Source of the DNA: Polychytrium aggregatum | Taxonomy: Eukaryota; Chytridiomycota; Chytridiomycetes; Polychytriales | Length of the DNA: 64,000 nucleotides | NCBI RefSeq assembly: GCF_025602895.1 | Contig: NW_026516293.1 | Location: forward strand, 62,001-126,000 | Direction: 5' to 3' | Translations under genes and position numbers: made by a program | The notes under the pieces: model-generated | What the model was told of the DNA's origin: nothing | Databases searched by the model: none | What the model saw: the letters and a program-made list of their open reading frames with translations, nothing else | In this document: positions 31,902-43,113 of the stretch, piece after piece | How positions within the stretch are numbered: the first letter of the stretch is position 1 | Layout: every line of letters starts with the position of its first letter

Positions 31902-34168
31902 TCTTGCTCAGGCAATGTCGGCAAGGATGGTGCTGAGGACAGCAGCGATGAAAACAGGAATGTGGTGGGAGATAGAAAGAGGGAGGGATGCTGGGACGAG
32001 GTTGGGGGAGACGGAGACAGCGAGTGCTGGCCGGGGTGTCAGGTCTGTGGAAGCCCAAGAGACGCTGTTTCTGCGACAAGCCCTGGATATAAAGGTCTCT
32101 CGAGGAGTTGTTTGCAAAGAGATGTCAGGGCCGCAGAAGCGTCTGGGAGCGGAGCTCTTGATGTTGTTGGAAGCGCAAGCGGCGTCGACTTGGTTGTTGT
32201 TGGGTGCTGGAAGGCCCCGCGGGGACAGGAAGGAAGATCGCCGGATTCCCAGTCAACAAAATGAAGGGCTGGGAAGAAGATTGGTTGACGAGCAGCCGAA
32301 CAAACGCCACAGTGTCATCGACAGCGACGGCGGCGATGGTGGAAACGGAGGCGATGGTCGAGGGCTCCAGAGGTACAGCAGCAGCCAGAGACGCAGTGGG
32401 TGAGGCAGAGGGACCCGATAGTTGCGCACTGTGTTCGCGGGATTGAAGAAGCGCCGTGGCCGCAAATACTTACAGCAGGGCCGTTGTGGATGTAATCGGA
32501 AGCAAGGATGCACTCAACTGCCTCGAATGGTGGCAAAGCGCTGAACACTGTTGGGATTCGCCAGCAGCAGCAGCAGCAGCAGCAGACAATGCCGATACGT
32601 GGGTGGTGTGTATTCAGCGAGATGTTTGCAGTCGCGAAAGCCAAATCAGCGTTTGACGAGCACAGTCTCTGTGCCTGGGCTGGACTTGACTGGGCTGGGG
32701 GAGTGGCAACGAACGGAACAGAACAGCTCAAGAGAAAGTGTTTTGCCAGAGTTTGGTCTGGCCTCCATCCGCCTGCCACTGCATTCCCTGGAGAACGGTG
32801 GGCCGCGGCCGGTCCTCACTTTTAGCAAAATAAACAATACTCTGTCGATTGCAGGGTCGGCGTGGAGTTGCTGCGTGATAGGGCCGGGGTGGCTCGAAGG
32901 CAGGCTGAGAGAATGGGCAGCTACAACACCTGAGGCGAGGCAGGCAACTGCAGGGCCTCCGCGAGGTATTTTGTTCCGAGCCAAGGGACACATTGCATTC
33001 ACACAGCGGATGGGGCGTCGCCGAGGTGGCCATTGATCGACAAAGCCAAAGAACAGAGAATGGAGGACCCAACGCCGCTTGGTGTCTGGAGGTCAGCGCC
33101 GAGCGAATTGTGATGCAGCGCTCGCTGCGAATCTGGCCCACCAATGCACCCGCGAGAAGAATCGGGGGGATCAGCGTCGCACCTGCACCAATCGGCCGGT
33201 CACCAGGAGCGATCGATTGTGGGGACATCAATGTCAAGTCTGGGGAGAGCTGTGGCCATTGATGGGACACCAGCGGGGACCCACCATCCCTGGCCCGAGC
33301 AGGCTCGCCCAGAGCGGCCCCCCGGATTGCAGATGGATCAAAGCAGAGGAGTGTGCGGTCGCCTCGCAGGTACAGGCGATCTCTCCAAGCAGATATCCGA
33401 TGCAGGAGCCGCAACGGGCAGGAATGAACAACGACGAGCAGAAGCGAGCAGGAATAAACGGAAAGCGTGCTGGATAGACCATGGGCGTCATCACTTCCGA
33501 CAAGCCATTCCATGATATCTTATCGGCAAAGTCCATCGCAACAGCGCGAGTCCCGAACGATGTCGTTAACAACGAACCAGTTTTGAACCGGGACACCTTC
33601 ACACGCAGATGGCTTTGTGGATCGGTTGATGATGATCGATCTGGCTGAACGACATGGATCGGTATCCAAACCAGCGATATTGCTCTTTGCCCTGTCTTCC
33701 TCCCTCATCCCAGGTGTGTATTCTTGCCCTGACCTGCAGTGGCTCACTGGTTCCCGTCGTGCCCACTCACTCCATGCATCTCCCTCACTCAGGGAAATGA
33801 CTTGACCGGGTGTGTGATATGATCCGACTACGCCGTGTTGTCGGAATGAGACGATGTCCCGTTGTCAGTTCAACACGCTGTACCTTGACGATCGATCAAT
33901 ATAACTCAATTCAAGTGCCGTTTCGACTGGGCGGACTGCCATCCGGGTCCGATTCATGGAAGCCTCATTCGCCCAAGACATCGCTCGTCGTCGTACCAAC
34001 AGCTTAGTGATAGAAAGTCGTCAGTATGTTGCCCTCATTTGTGCAATTGGAGCCAAATACACCATCGATGTCGGCACTTGCTCGATCGGAGGGATGTGAG
34101 TGCTTTTCATGACCTCCGGGCTGCTTGATGGTGGATTCATGACCCGGCAACATCCCAACACAGTCAAA
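31902..34168. other. Intergenic, no gene recognised; contains a CAG repeat
   Basis: More than 2 kb with only overlapping, motif-free frames on both strands. Eight CAG triplets at 32562-32585. It presumably includes the promoter of the leftward kinase gene. An undetected, highly spliced gene cannot be excluded. Confidence 0.4.
32562..32585. repeat. (CAG)8 microsatellite
   Basis: Perfect trinucleotide tract, not inside a recognised gene. Confidence 0.9.
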
Positions 34169-34187
34169 CCAGAAAAAAAACGGGACA
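34169..34187. repeat. Third copy of the mariner-Fanzor terminal repeat
   Basis: CCAGAAAAAAAACGGGACA, nearly the same as the right end of the 12.3-16.0 kb element (reversed). It sits just beyond the C-terminus of a Fanzor1 fragment, exactly as in the intact element. Confidence 0.75.
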
Positions 34188-34560
34188 GTCACTTTCTGGC
34201 TTCTGAAGCCCGCTGACTGACTTGTAGGCCCAGCGGGCAGGCCATGGCATTGCACTCCTGTCTTCGTCGGCAATCTCCTTGATTTCGTTGGTTGGGAAGC
34301 ATGGTCTTGAATACACCCGGTCGATCTCCTGTGGCGATGGTCGACTGGCATACCGAGATCATGTTCCTGGCTGCATTGATGTCTCGATCCCACAGCGTAT
34401 GGCAGCTTGCACAGCTCCGGACAAAGTGTGGTTTCTCGATATCAAGATGGCGCTGTGCTCGGCCATGATTGCAATGAGTGGGTGGGTGTATTCAGGTCAC
34501 AGAAAACACACTGTCATGGGTCAAAACGGAGCGTCCCATTTCATTTTGGTAACGCTGTAA
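34188..34560 (-). pseudogene. Truncated Fanzor1 C-terminus (second Fanzor1 locus)
   Basis: On the minus strand one frame reads KPHFVRSCASCHTLW, then DRDINAARNMISVCQ, and continues (GDRPGVFKT) to a stop near 34208. This matches the RuvC-III/zinc-finger end of the intact Fanzor1 (SHFVRSCKNPSCRTVW, NRDVNAARNMITVC, GERPAVFTR) but is clearly a different, diverged copy. Upstream, pieces such as QNEMGRSV and CVFCDLN recall the NEF and first zinc-finger segments but need frameshifts. Nothing earlier in the protein is present before the E(z) gene starts at 34625. Confidence 0.75.
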
Positions 34561-34624
34561 GCTTTCCCCTCATCGCTCCGCCAGCCCGGCTCTCGCCCAC
34601 ATACCCCGCAGCCTTAGCACCACA

Positions 34625-37600
34625 ATGAAACCTCTGGAGACCAGCATATCTTTCATCGACTTTGTGAAAGACGAGCCCGAGCCCGAGTCCGAGCCAAGCC
34701 GGATCCGAGCTCGGCGCACCCCCCGGCCAAAGCCCTCAGCGATGAGGACCAGCGCGAGGCCACAACGCAACCGTGGTGACAAAAAGCCTCTTCAGGATGC
34801 CGGCCAACAGAAGCGGGCCGATATTCCCTATCGGCGGCCGATCCGGATCGGGGACAGGAAAGATCGCCGCCGAGTCAGCCAGCCCTGCTCGACTTTGGAT
34901 GCGGTTGTCATTCCGTTCAGACCCATAGAGGAGATTCGAGGTAGACCCTGACGACCGACTGCTCCCTGTCAATACCCGCCTCGCTATGCTCTATCGCATC
35001 TATCCTTGAGTCCGTCTGCGATCGACCTCTCGCTGCACGTTCATTCGCAGTGCCAGTGATTCCTCGGATCTGATTGCTCCTTCTGCTACCTATGTGTGTG
35101 CGCTGCCGACACTCCCTTCCATCCAGCGCATCTCGACCTGAAAATCCCCACATCCCATCGACTCAATCAGTTCCGGCGAGAGGAGCTGAGGCAAAAAGAA
35201 AGCGAACGCATGGTACGATCCCCTCTGCGCTCGGTGGCTGCATCACTAGCCTGTTGCCAGCTCGCCCTAACAGGATCTACCCTCGATTTACATTCTCTAC
35301 CATATTAACTTGTCCGCTCTTCGATGTGCCTGCTCCTCTCCGGCTCTCCGGCTCTCCGTATGGCAACTCATCCCCTGCTTTGGAAACGCCATCGACATGC
35401 ACATATTCTTCATGCAGAGCCACATCAAATCGGTGATCGACAGCTTTGAGTCGATTGTTGCCCAGAGGCAGCAACATCATGCGGCTCTGGAGCGTCCGTC
35501 GGTTCCCATCGTCAATAGTATCGGACACTCATCAAATTCGATCACGAAAGTGGCGTTCATGGTATGCTTGCCGTGGTAGAGACTTTGGTTGTCGCAAGCC
35601 ATTGCTTGATCCTCTTCAGGCCAAGGCAGTGCGCAAGCCCCGCTCGGCCACAGTTTCCGCTCCTTGGTGCCCTCGAATCGGAGCTGGCCAGCCGCATCGT
35701 TGGGAAAATGCTCGGTCCGAGCCAGTGCTGTGGAGTGCAGCCGGTGGATATCGGCCAACAAGGCGACGGCAGTGCGGGTGCTCAGTCTAGATGTGTCTTT
35801 CGTATCGATCTTAGCGAGGTCCAAACCCGAACAAGCTCAGGCATGACTACGCCAATTCAACAACCATCCAGCACCCGTTCGCTCCCAGATCCATCACATG
35901 GATCCCGACCGACCATTCCATCATGGTACTGCGCCAGCGCTTCTGGGACCTGTGCTCCCGACTCTCGGTCGTGCCGAGCAACTTTCGCTGTCGCAGCCCG
36001 GCTATTGATGGCACACACTGGGGCCAGAGTTGCCTTCCGCGATGCTGACGCTGCTGCATACACTCACTGCAGGTTGAGGACGACAAAACGATGCAGTACT
36101 TGCCCTACTTCGACTCGGACCCCACCTTCAAATATGACCACTCTCTCTATGAAGAGAATCTGTTGAGGCGCACCGAAAAGCATGACACCGGCAAGTGCAC
36201 TCGCTAGAGCGCCTGAGCTGCGCTTACCCAGGGCGACCGAAACGAGCCGCGATCGCTTACTCCTCAATTTATCGATCTAGAGGAAGGACTCCATATGCGC
36301 TTTCTGCATCACTGCTTTGTCGAAAACGGCATCTCGATTCAATCGCTGGACTATCTGTACAACTATCTTCACCGCTCTCGTTGGTGGCTCAGATACCTGA
36401 GTCGAAGCACCGACTCGACCAAAGACATGGCACCCGAAGATATCGACCCCAGCGTCGATCCAAGCGTTGCTTTTGACTTTCATGTCACCCGAGCCAAGAT
36501 TGTGCTGGAGGCCATGTACCGAATCATCCCTGATCCGGAGATGTATCAAAACAAGCGGCGCGGTCCAATGTTTGGCCTGGCCAAGCGGTACGATGTCAGA
36601 ACCGAAACGGCGCCACCTCGATGTTGAGGTGTTGAGGTGTTGAGGTGTTGAGGTGTTGAGGTGTTGAGGTGTTGAGGTGTTGAGGTGCTGTGTTGGCACC
36701 GGACTTACTGGGTATCCCATCAGAGATTGCTCAATTGGCATACACTTCCTAACTTGCCCATGTGTCGGTCGAAACTGATTCAGGTTCTATGAGTGGCTGC
36801 TGCCATACAACACCGCAGGACCTATCGAATTCTCGGTAGACTATCACATGCATTGGGAAATGGTAGGTGCAGGTCCAGATGCTTGGTGCAGGACTGGCTG
36901 GATGGAACGAAAACGCGCTCGCTCGGGCGATGGACCGATTCGTATTGGTATCCCGATTCGTATTGGTATCCCGATTCGTATTGGTATCCCGATTCCGCCG
37001 GCATTCTACCGCGGAGCTTGAACATGGGCGATTCGCTACTATGCCATCGGATGAAGTGTTACGAGGGATGTGGCCTGCATACGATCCATCTTTCATATCA
37101 CATTAACCCCAGTCGTATCACAGGGCGACTGCCCGATCTGCCTCAAATATCGGTGCCGAGACCACCTGTTTGACGGCCACGGTATGCGCTCGCTCTCGCA
37201 CTGCACTGCACTGCGCTGCACTGCACTCAGTTCGAGCGTTCTCCTGATCCAGTCTCCGATCTTCAGGGTTTCCCGCCGTGCCAACCAAATCAAGTACCAC
37301 CTCAGCTAATTCCACCTTGTCCTATAAACCGTGTGGAAAACGGTGTCACTTGAGGCCTCAGTACTGCTTGGGGCGAATGGAATTCGGTGAAATACAAACG
37401 CGCTTTGAATCGTTTGACGGCAACGACAGAGAGCTACTGGAGCTCTACGTTGAGGTCAATGGCTCATCCGATCAAAGAATATGCGACATGGTCCATCTAT
37501 TCGACGACAAGACCTGTTTGGACGTAAGTCGTCGGCTCCGCTCAAGTCTCAATGGGTCTCGCTCGCTCATGCAAGCTGTCGCTTTGAGCTTCTGTCGTGG

Positions 37601-39749
37601 CTCATACACTGACTTCTCCCACTGACGCAAATGCCGCCACGTTCGTCGGCCCAGATTGCTTGCTGCCTGTATCTCTTGAAGGCACAAAATAGCATGTCCC
37701 GCAGAATCAAGCGAAACATAAACAAGAAGCCACCCAAGACTGACGCATGCAGTTGTCGCCAGCGGTGCGCTGGTGAACCCGGCGCAAGCTCCAAAAAGAA
37801 CAAGCGGTGGTGCCCGTGCTTCAATGCCGGCCGAGAATGCACGCAAGAGTGCCGCTGGTAACAGACAGAGCGAGCTTTCTCATCGGCTGCGACCTCCACT
37901 CGAGCCATCTACACATCCCGCCCTTGAGCTGACGCAACCAACCTGCTTCTCGTCGGCGTCTCGCTGGCATTTTCTCGTGTCTGGATGTCGGTCGGCTTTG
38001 TGCAGCTCTAAAGGTATCGTTGCTTGGATTCAGCAGCGCGCTGCTCACCGCTACTGACGCTGAAGTGCTTTACCTCTTACTCGAAGAGAATAGTCTCCTG
38101 TGCACTGTCCGTTGGATTGTTTCGAATTGGCAGCAGTCTGATCCGTCTCTTGTGCTTCCACGATGGCAGAGTGTGGCAACAAGTCCTTACAGTGCGGCCA
38201 ACGCAAGGTAGTCGAATCTTGCTGTTTCATCGGATGGATGTGATGTTGTTGGTCGTTGGCGAGTACATTGAAGGGGAGGTTGCATTAATGCCGCCTGAGC
38301 CTGCCTTCGAATACCCTTATGTCTCCCTGCGCACCTTGACTGACGACTCGGCCCGGTCACCATGTCTACAGCTGACGCACGTTGGACGGTCGCAACTGCA
38401 CGGATTGGGTCTCTACACGATGCAAGATAGTAAGAACATCGATTGGCGACCCGATTGATGTAGATCGATATCCGAGCCGCTCTCGACCTGCAGTAGAAGA
38501 GCAACGCATGGTGTTAAGTCGTGATGCTAACCCAAGTTTCGCGACGCTCAAACCAGTCCAGAAGCACGAGCTCATTGGAGAGTACACTGGAGAGGTCCGT
38601 ACAGATTTTCACCATAGCTCCTACTCCAACCCCTCCTCGGGATTTTGGATTCCGTGCTGGCCGCGATAAGTGGCTTGGAAATCTGCTGCCGAGATTCCTT
38701 GGGTGCTGGAGCAGCGTGAGAAACGGACACAGTATGGCTGTACTTACTTGGACCGTGCTTTCCAGGTGATATCGTCGGAGGAAAATATCAGGTCAGCTCA
38801 TCACTTGTGCGATATTGGCCTTGGTGCTGGCAGCACTGGCGCAACGGAATGGCCTACCACACGGCCACGTCCCATGTGCTAGCTTGGAACACAGCAGTAT
38901 ATACTGATATCACGGCTGCTCCTTGACCGGCCTCCACTCCCCCTCCTTCTAGACGACAAAGCTACTACCACTCCATCGGGTTCAACTTTTGCATGGGCAC
39001 TGGCAAGAACCGGCTCGGAGAGAGCATCGACGCCTTCCTGAAGGGCAGCAAGATTCGCTTCATCAATCATGCGACACCGGAATATCCTGCCAACTGTGCT
39101 GCAAGGAGTAAGTCTAGCGAGGCTGGTGTGGCACCTTCTGTCCCGAATGGAACAGAGCGAATGAGATATAGTGTCCGTCGATCGCGATGTCGATACCCGC
39201 ACCGTGCAACGGCGTCATGCCACCGGCACTGCCGACTGTCCATCTTTGGATACTGTTTGGTTTGTTCGTGTTGAACTCGCTGAGACATGACTCCTTTGGT
39301 TCTGACTCTGCTTCATTTGATAGGCAAATATGTCTACGGCCGTTGGAGGTATGAGCGAGAGCGGGCACAGCGCTGACCGGGTGGTGGATTGGGTGGATAC
39401 CTGAGCTGGGGAGCTTTTGCCGACAGGCAATTGATCCAGCGCACAATTGCGCCAGCGCGAGCGTCAATGTCATTTGCCACAGGGAATATTTCTTGAGACT
39501 GCCGGTGCCGCTCCCTTCGGCGGGCCAACACGGCCCCAGTCTTGTGCAGCCGTATAGGCGCACCGCTTGCAAGACCGCCATCCCTATACATGAGGACTCG
39601 CCACAGCTAACAACCCACTACTGCACACACACAGGGTGGGCTGCTATGCCACACGGAACATTCGCGCAGGGGAAGAGCTGACCATGGACTATGGCGAGAG
39701 TTTTTTGATGGGCGAGGTCGGCTCCGGCCTTCAGCCCATGGACGAATAA
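34625..39749 (+). CDS. E(z)/EZH2-type histone H3K27 methyltransferase (PRC2 catalytic subunit)
   Basis: Exons with matching phases: 34625-34940, 35127-35212, 35418-35561, (one from 35620, end unresolved), 35872-35925, 36073-36190, 36281-36587, 36784-36862, 37124-37181, 37306-37523, 37655-37857, 38006-38013, 38170-38207, 38372-38429, 38557-38594, 38694-38791, 38953-39107, 39325-39349, 39635-39749. E(z) order is clear: MVEDDKTMQYLPYFDSDPT (36.1 kb), CPICLKYRCRDH then YKPCGKRCH (37.1-37.4 kb), a SANT-like DDKTCLD, the CXC domain (CSCRQRC, CPCFNAGRECTQEC) and SET (GLGLYTMQDI, HELIGEYTGE, KIRFINHATPEYPANC, GEELTMDY). It would methylate H3K27 in chromatin. The intron after 36190 has a GC donor. One 8-base microexon is needed (38006-38013). 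Confidence 0.88.
36624..36687. repeat. TTGAGGTG x 8 minisatellite in an E(z) intron
   Basis: Eight perfect copies of an 8-base unit just after the donor at 36588. Confidence 0.9.
36935..36995. repeat. 18-base tandem repeat in an E(z) intron
   Basis: CCGATTCGTATTGGTATC three times plus a partial copy. Confidence 0.9.
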
Positions 39750-39886
39750 AGCACAGGCGCAAGACCGGGCACTGCACGGCCCTTGATTTGCTCCCCTTTT
39801 CAATGGGAACCAAGAGTCTTTGTTCTCGTTCCTGTGAACACCCGAAACAACTCAAGTCACATCGGTGATCGAGTCAGCCATCGAGA

Positions 39887-42504
39887 TCACACGATCCACT
39901 TCTTTTTGTCTGGCCGTTCCTGAACCATCTCCGCACGCACCTTGTTTTGGTTCAGCCCCTGCGATCGCTCGTGGCACCAGTTGCGGATGTAATTCGACCG
40001 GAAGCCCTCCCAGCGTTTCTGGCGGACACCCCGGATGAAGAGCGCAACGATGCTCTCGGGCGCCATGTCGTGATAGGCATTGCGCTCGAGATGTCCCCGG
40101 AATCGCACCCGGACGTCGATAATCGGCCAGACGCCAACCTCGCAGTACTTTCTGTCGACGCAGGCTCGCACCTGCACCCTTGACGGAATCTCGAGGAGAA
40201 CATCGGAGAGCGCAGGCACCTCGTTGAAGTACGAGAGTTCGGGTGCGATTGCGATCGGAACCTTTACAGACCCCGCCTTGGCCGGGTCGATCACAGTCTT
40301 GAGAGACGGGTGTGGTGGGAGCGAAGTGAGGACGTCGCACTTGCCTCTCTTGACGAGGAAAAACTCGGTGATGGGCTGGCCTTTGAAGAGCAGAATACGT
40401 TTGTGGATGCGGCGACGCAGGACAGAGAAAACGACAGTGGCAATCAATGCCACGATGCAGGCCCAGCAGGCACACTGGCATTCAGGTCAAGAAGACACCC
40501 AGCGGTCCGCTGGTAGCCGCTCAACGTTTCGAGCTCAACTCACCTTCCTCTTGGATGATGCTGCCCGCTGGATATCGGCGCATGACCATTGGCTCAGCTA
40601 TGTACTTGAGCGTCGACAGAGAGCAGCTGGAGAACTGCGGATGCCGACGCAAGAAGATGAGCTTGCTGCGCGAGTTGCACTCCTGCAGGGTCCTGAGGAT
40701 CTTGCTGTAGTTCTCCTATCCAGACGGTTGCGCCCGGGTCAGTCGCAACATAACGAGCACCGAGTTATCAAGGACACATCCGATCCCCCGCAAAGCCAAC
40801 GAGCCGAGCAACCTTTTCGATGATAAAGAAGAGGCAGGGCGACGAGCATATCACCGTGGCCGAGCGCGGGGCGTCGTTGATCAGAGCCAGGTCGCCGAAT
40901 CCCTGACTGAGGCAGGGCAGAACAGAAACGATGAATCATCCCGGTATCAATCTCGTCGATGACTTTGACGGCTCTGGAGAGGGGCGGTTGTGGGCTGCCG
41001 AGCTGGACTGCTGCATACCCTTCCTGGAGCGACTTTAGCTTCTTGACTTGGTCGATGCTCTCGTCTTGGATGAATAGATCAACCTCGCCTTCGATAATGA
41101 CATACCAAGCCGACCCAATATCGCCTGGACGAATCGCAAACGGGAAGGGCATCAAACTCGAGGCGGTGAGCTATGGAGAGTTGCCATGACCACCCACGAT
41201 TGACTCTAACAGACAGAGCATGTGAAACTCGGTGCGGACTCCCAGTACCCACCCTGTCGAAACACTGCCTCGCCCTCCTGACACCGCTGGTACTTTAGCA
41301 CGGCGCAGATCTCATAGAGCAAAAAGTCGGTCATCTTCTTGAAAGCCTCCTGCGCCTTGGCGACTCGGTAGATATTGTCGACGTCCTTGTCTTTGCGCAC
41401 GTATGAAGGAAGATCGAGAGCTTGGGTGGCTCGCTCGATTAGCGCCCTGTGCTTGAGCGAGGTGCGTCGTCGCATCGACATCCGAGCAGTGCTCTCGCGC
41501 AGCAGCACAGAGGTCCGTCCATGTTCATGATCATGTTCCTTTGATGCGTGAATGACGACCGACTTTCTTCCAAGCGTCGACCCGGATCCGAACTCGGTTC
41601 TGCTGGAAATGTGGCGAGCCCCTTCCAGAGCCTCTTGGCTTGCATCGCGGGCATGTCGGGCTCTGATTTTTTGCGACTCGTCGGCTGCTAGCCAACGACG
41701 ATTGTTCTCGAGGGTCTGCTGGACCTGCTTGGCTCGGGTGGCGAGAACTTGGGCGGACCTGGTGCGGTAAGTATTGATAAAGTCGGTGGCCTTGAAGGTG
41801 GCGGGGTTCCAGATCGGATCTTCGATCTGGGTGCGGTGCTTCCAGTCCTCGAGGGTCATGGGGCGCTTGGAGCTTTCGGCTCGCTTGCTGTTCAAGAACT
41901 CGAGCACAACATTTCGCTGAGTTTCTGCTGTGGCAGAGGGTGGGGCCGACGGACCGGCTGTCGATGGCCGTCGGGATGCAACACCCAGCGCTCCAGGAGC
42001 CGACTTTGGACGAAGCGTCCGTTGTGTGCTGCGAGCCGATCCTGCCGTCGCTGGTCGGCTTGTTCCCGGAGAGCCATCATCTGGGCCTCGAACTCGTTGG
42101 TCGCCGTAGTGCTGAGACTCCGGACCTGGTGACAGAGCCGATTTCTTGGTGCAAGACATGACTCGCCGGAGAATGCCGTCGTGGAAGGACTCGCTGGCAT
42201 CCAGATCAGTTTGCTTGTCACAGTGCTCGCCCAGTTGTCTCAGATAGTGGCCGACAAGTGCAAAGGCCTTTGGTCCGTCAACCACAACATCGGTCGAGGG
42301 CGTGGTCTTGTTGTTGAGGAGTTGAACGCAGAACTCACTTTGGTCGATTCTTCCAGGGCAGCTGCGGGGACGAACCTGGGCGGCTCGGCCAGAGACCAGA
42401 CCGGTGCTGGGTCGAGAGAGTCGGTCTGTGCGCTTAGTAGACGACGGTGGCCTGGCTGCAGCAGGATGCCGGCTTGAAGTGGGTCTGCTTTGGAGTGAGA
42501 GCAT
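39887..42504 (-). CDS. Cyclic-nucleotide-binding-domain protein, CNBD2-like
   Basis: Four exons: 41253-42504, 40813-41124, 40544-40715 and 39887-40380. The N-terminal ~380 residues are basic and disordered, followed by a helical segment (YRVAKAQEAFKKMTDFLLYE). One cNMP-binding fold runs from EGEAVFRQGDIGSAWYVIIE to GFGDLALINDAPRSATV, where the last part is the phosphate-binding cassette. A second, less complete one includes YPAGSIIQEEGQPITEFFLV. The two-domain layout and the helical spacer resemble CNBD2, a protein linked to sperm flagella. Within exon two, at about 40890-40935, the frame must shift between VKVIDEIDTG and GFGDLAL without a normal GT-AG intron. This is either a small non-canonical intron, a frameshift or an assembly error. 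MLSLQSRP at 42504 is the chosen start; 42642 is possible. Confidence 0.72.
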
Positions 42505-43113
42505 GGTTGGTTGTGAGGTTGGCTGCTTTCGTCTGGGGTGCGGTCGTGGGAAAGACAGAATCAGTCCAGAGACGATGCGACCAAACTCATCACTCAATGC
42601 AGCGGACGTCAGCCCATACCAATCGCAGATGCAGCTGCCCATCTAGGCGTTGCCCGCCGGGCTCATACTCTCTGCCATCGTGAATGCAAGTCTTCCTGTC
42701 GAGGCGTTCGCGGAAGCTATCCAGTCGATCGAGAGATACGCGAGCGAGACCTCCAAGGAAGTAGCCAGCTCTGGCAAGATCAAGATCGAGCTATTGCTGC
42801 CCTGTGTCTACAAGAGTTCTGGTACCCCAGAGCCATCGGCCAAGGACTGCGATGAGGGTGGTCAAGACGTTCATCCGACCGATGACGGAGGATTGATCGA
42901 CCCTCGAGACCCTCAGCAGGCAGCGGGCGGTGATACTCAGCAGACTACTGCCTGCATCTCTGTTCCTGTTCATACAGAGCATCCCACGATGCAATGCTCC
43001 TCGGCTGCAGCCCCATAGCCCCGTCGACAACACTGCCGCACTCTGCACTGTCTCATTTGCCAGATCAACTTTATTCTCAAGAGCGACCTTCAGCCGGCTG
43101 TTGACGCTGTTGC
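42505..43113. other. Intergenic between CNBD2-like and TKL-Sel1 genes
   Basis: A plus-strand open frame (42647-43018) reads sensibly (IVNASLPVEAFAEAIQSIE) but has no ATG and no partner exon that I can find. It is not called. Confidence 0.4.

Noticed and set aside
33850-33862. Sequence ATGTCCCGTTGTC resembling the mariner-Fanzor terminal repeat
   Set aside because: It lacks the T-run after TGTCCCG and has no element sequence beside it. Probably chance.
42647-43018. Plus-strand open frame with protein-like sequence (IVNASLPVEAFAEAIQSIE)
   Set aside because: No ATG, no family match and no splice partner found, so it is left uncalled. It might be a pseudogene or an exon of an undetected gene.
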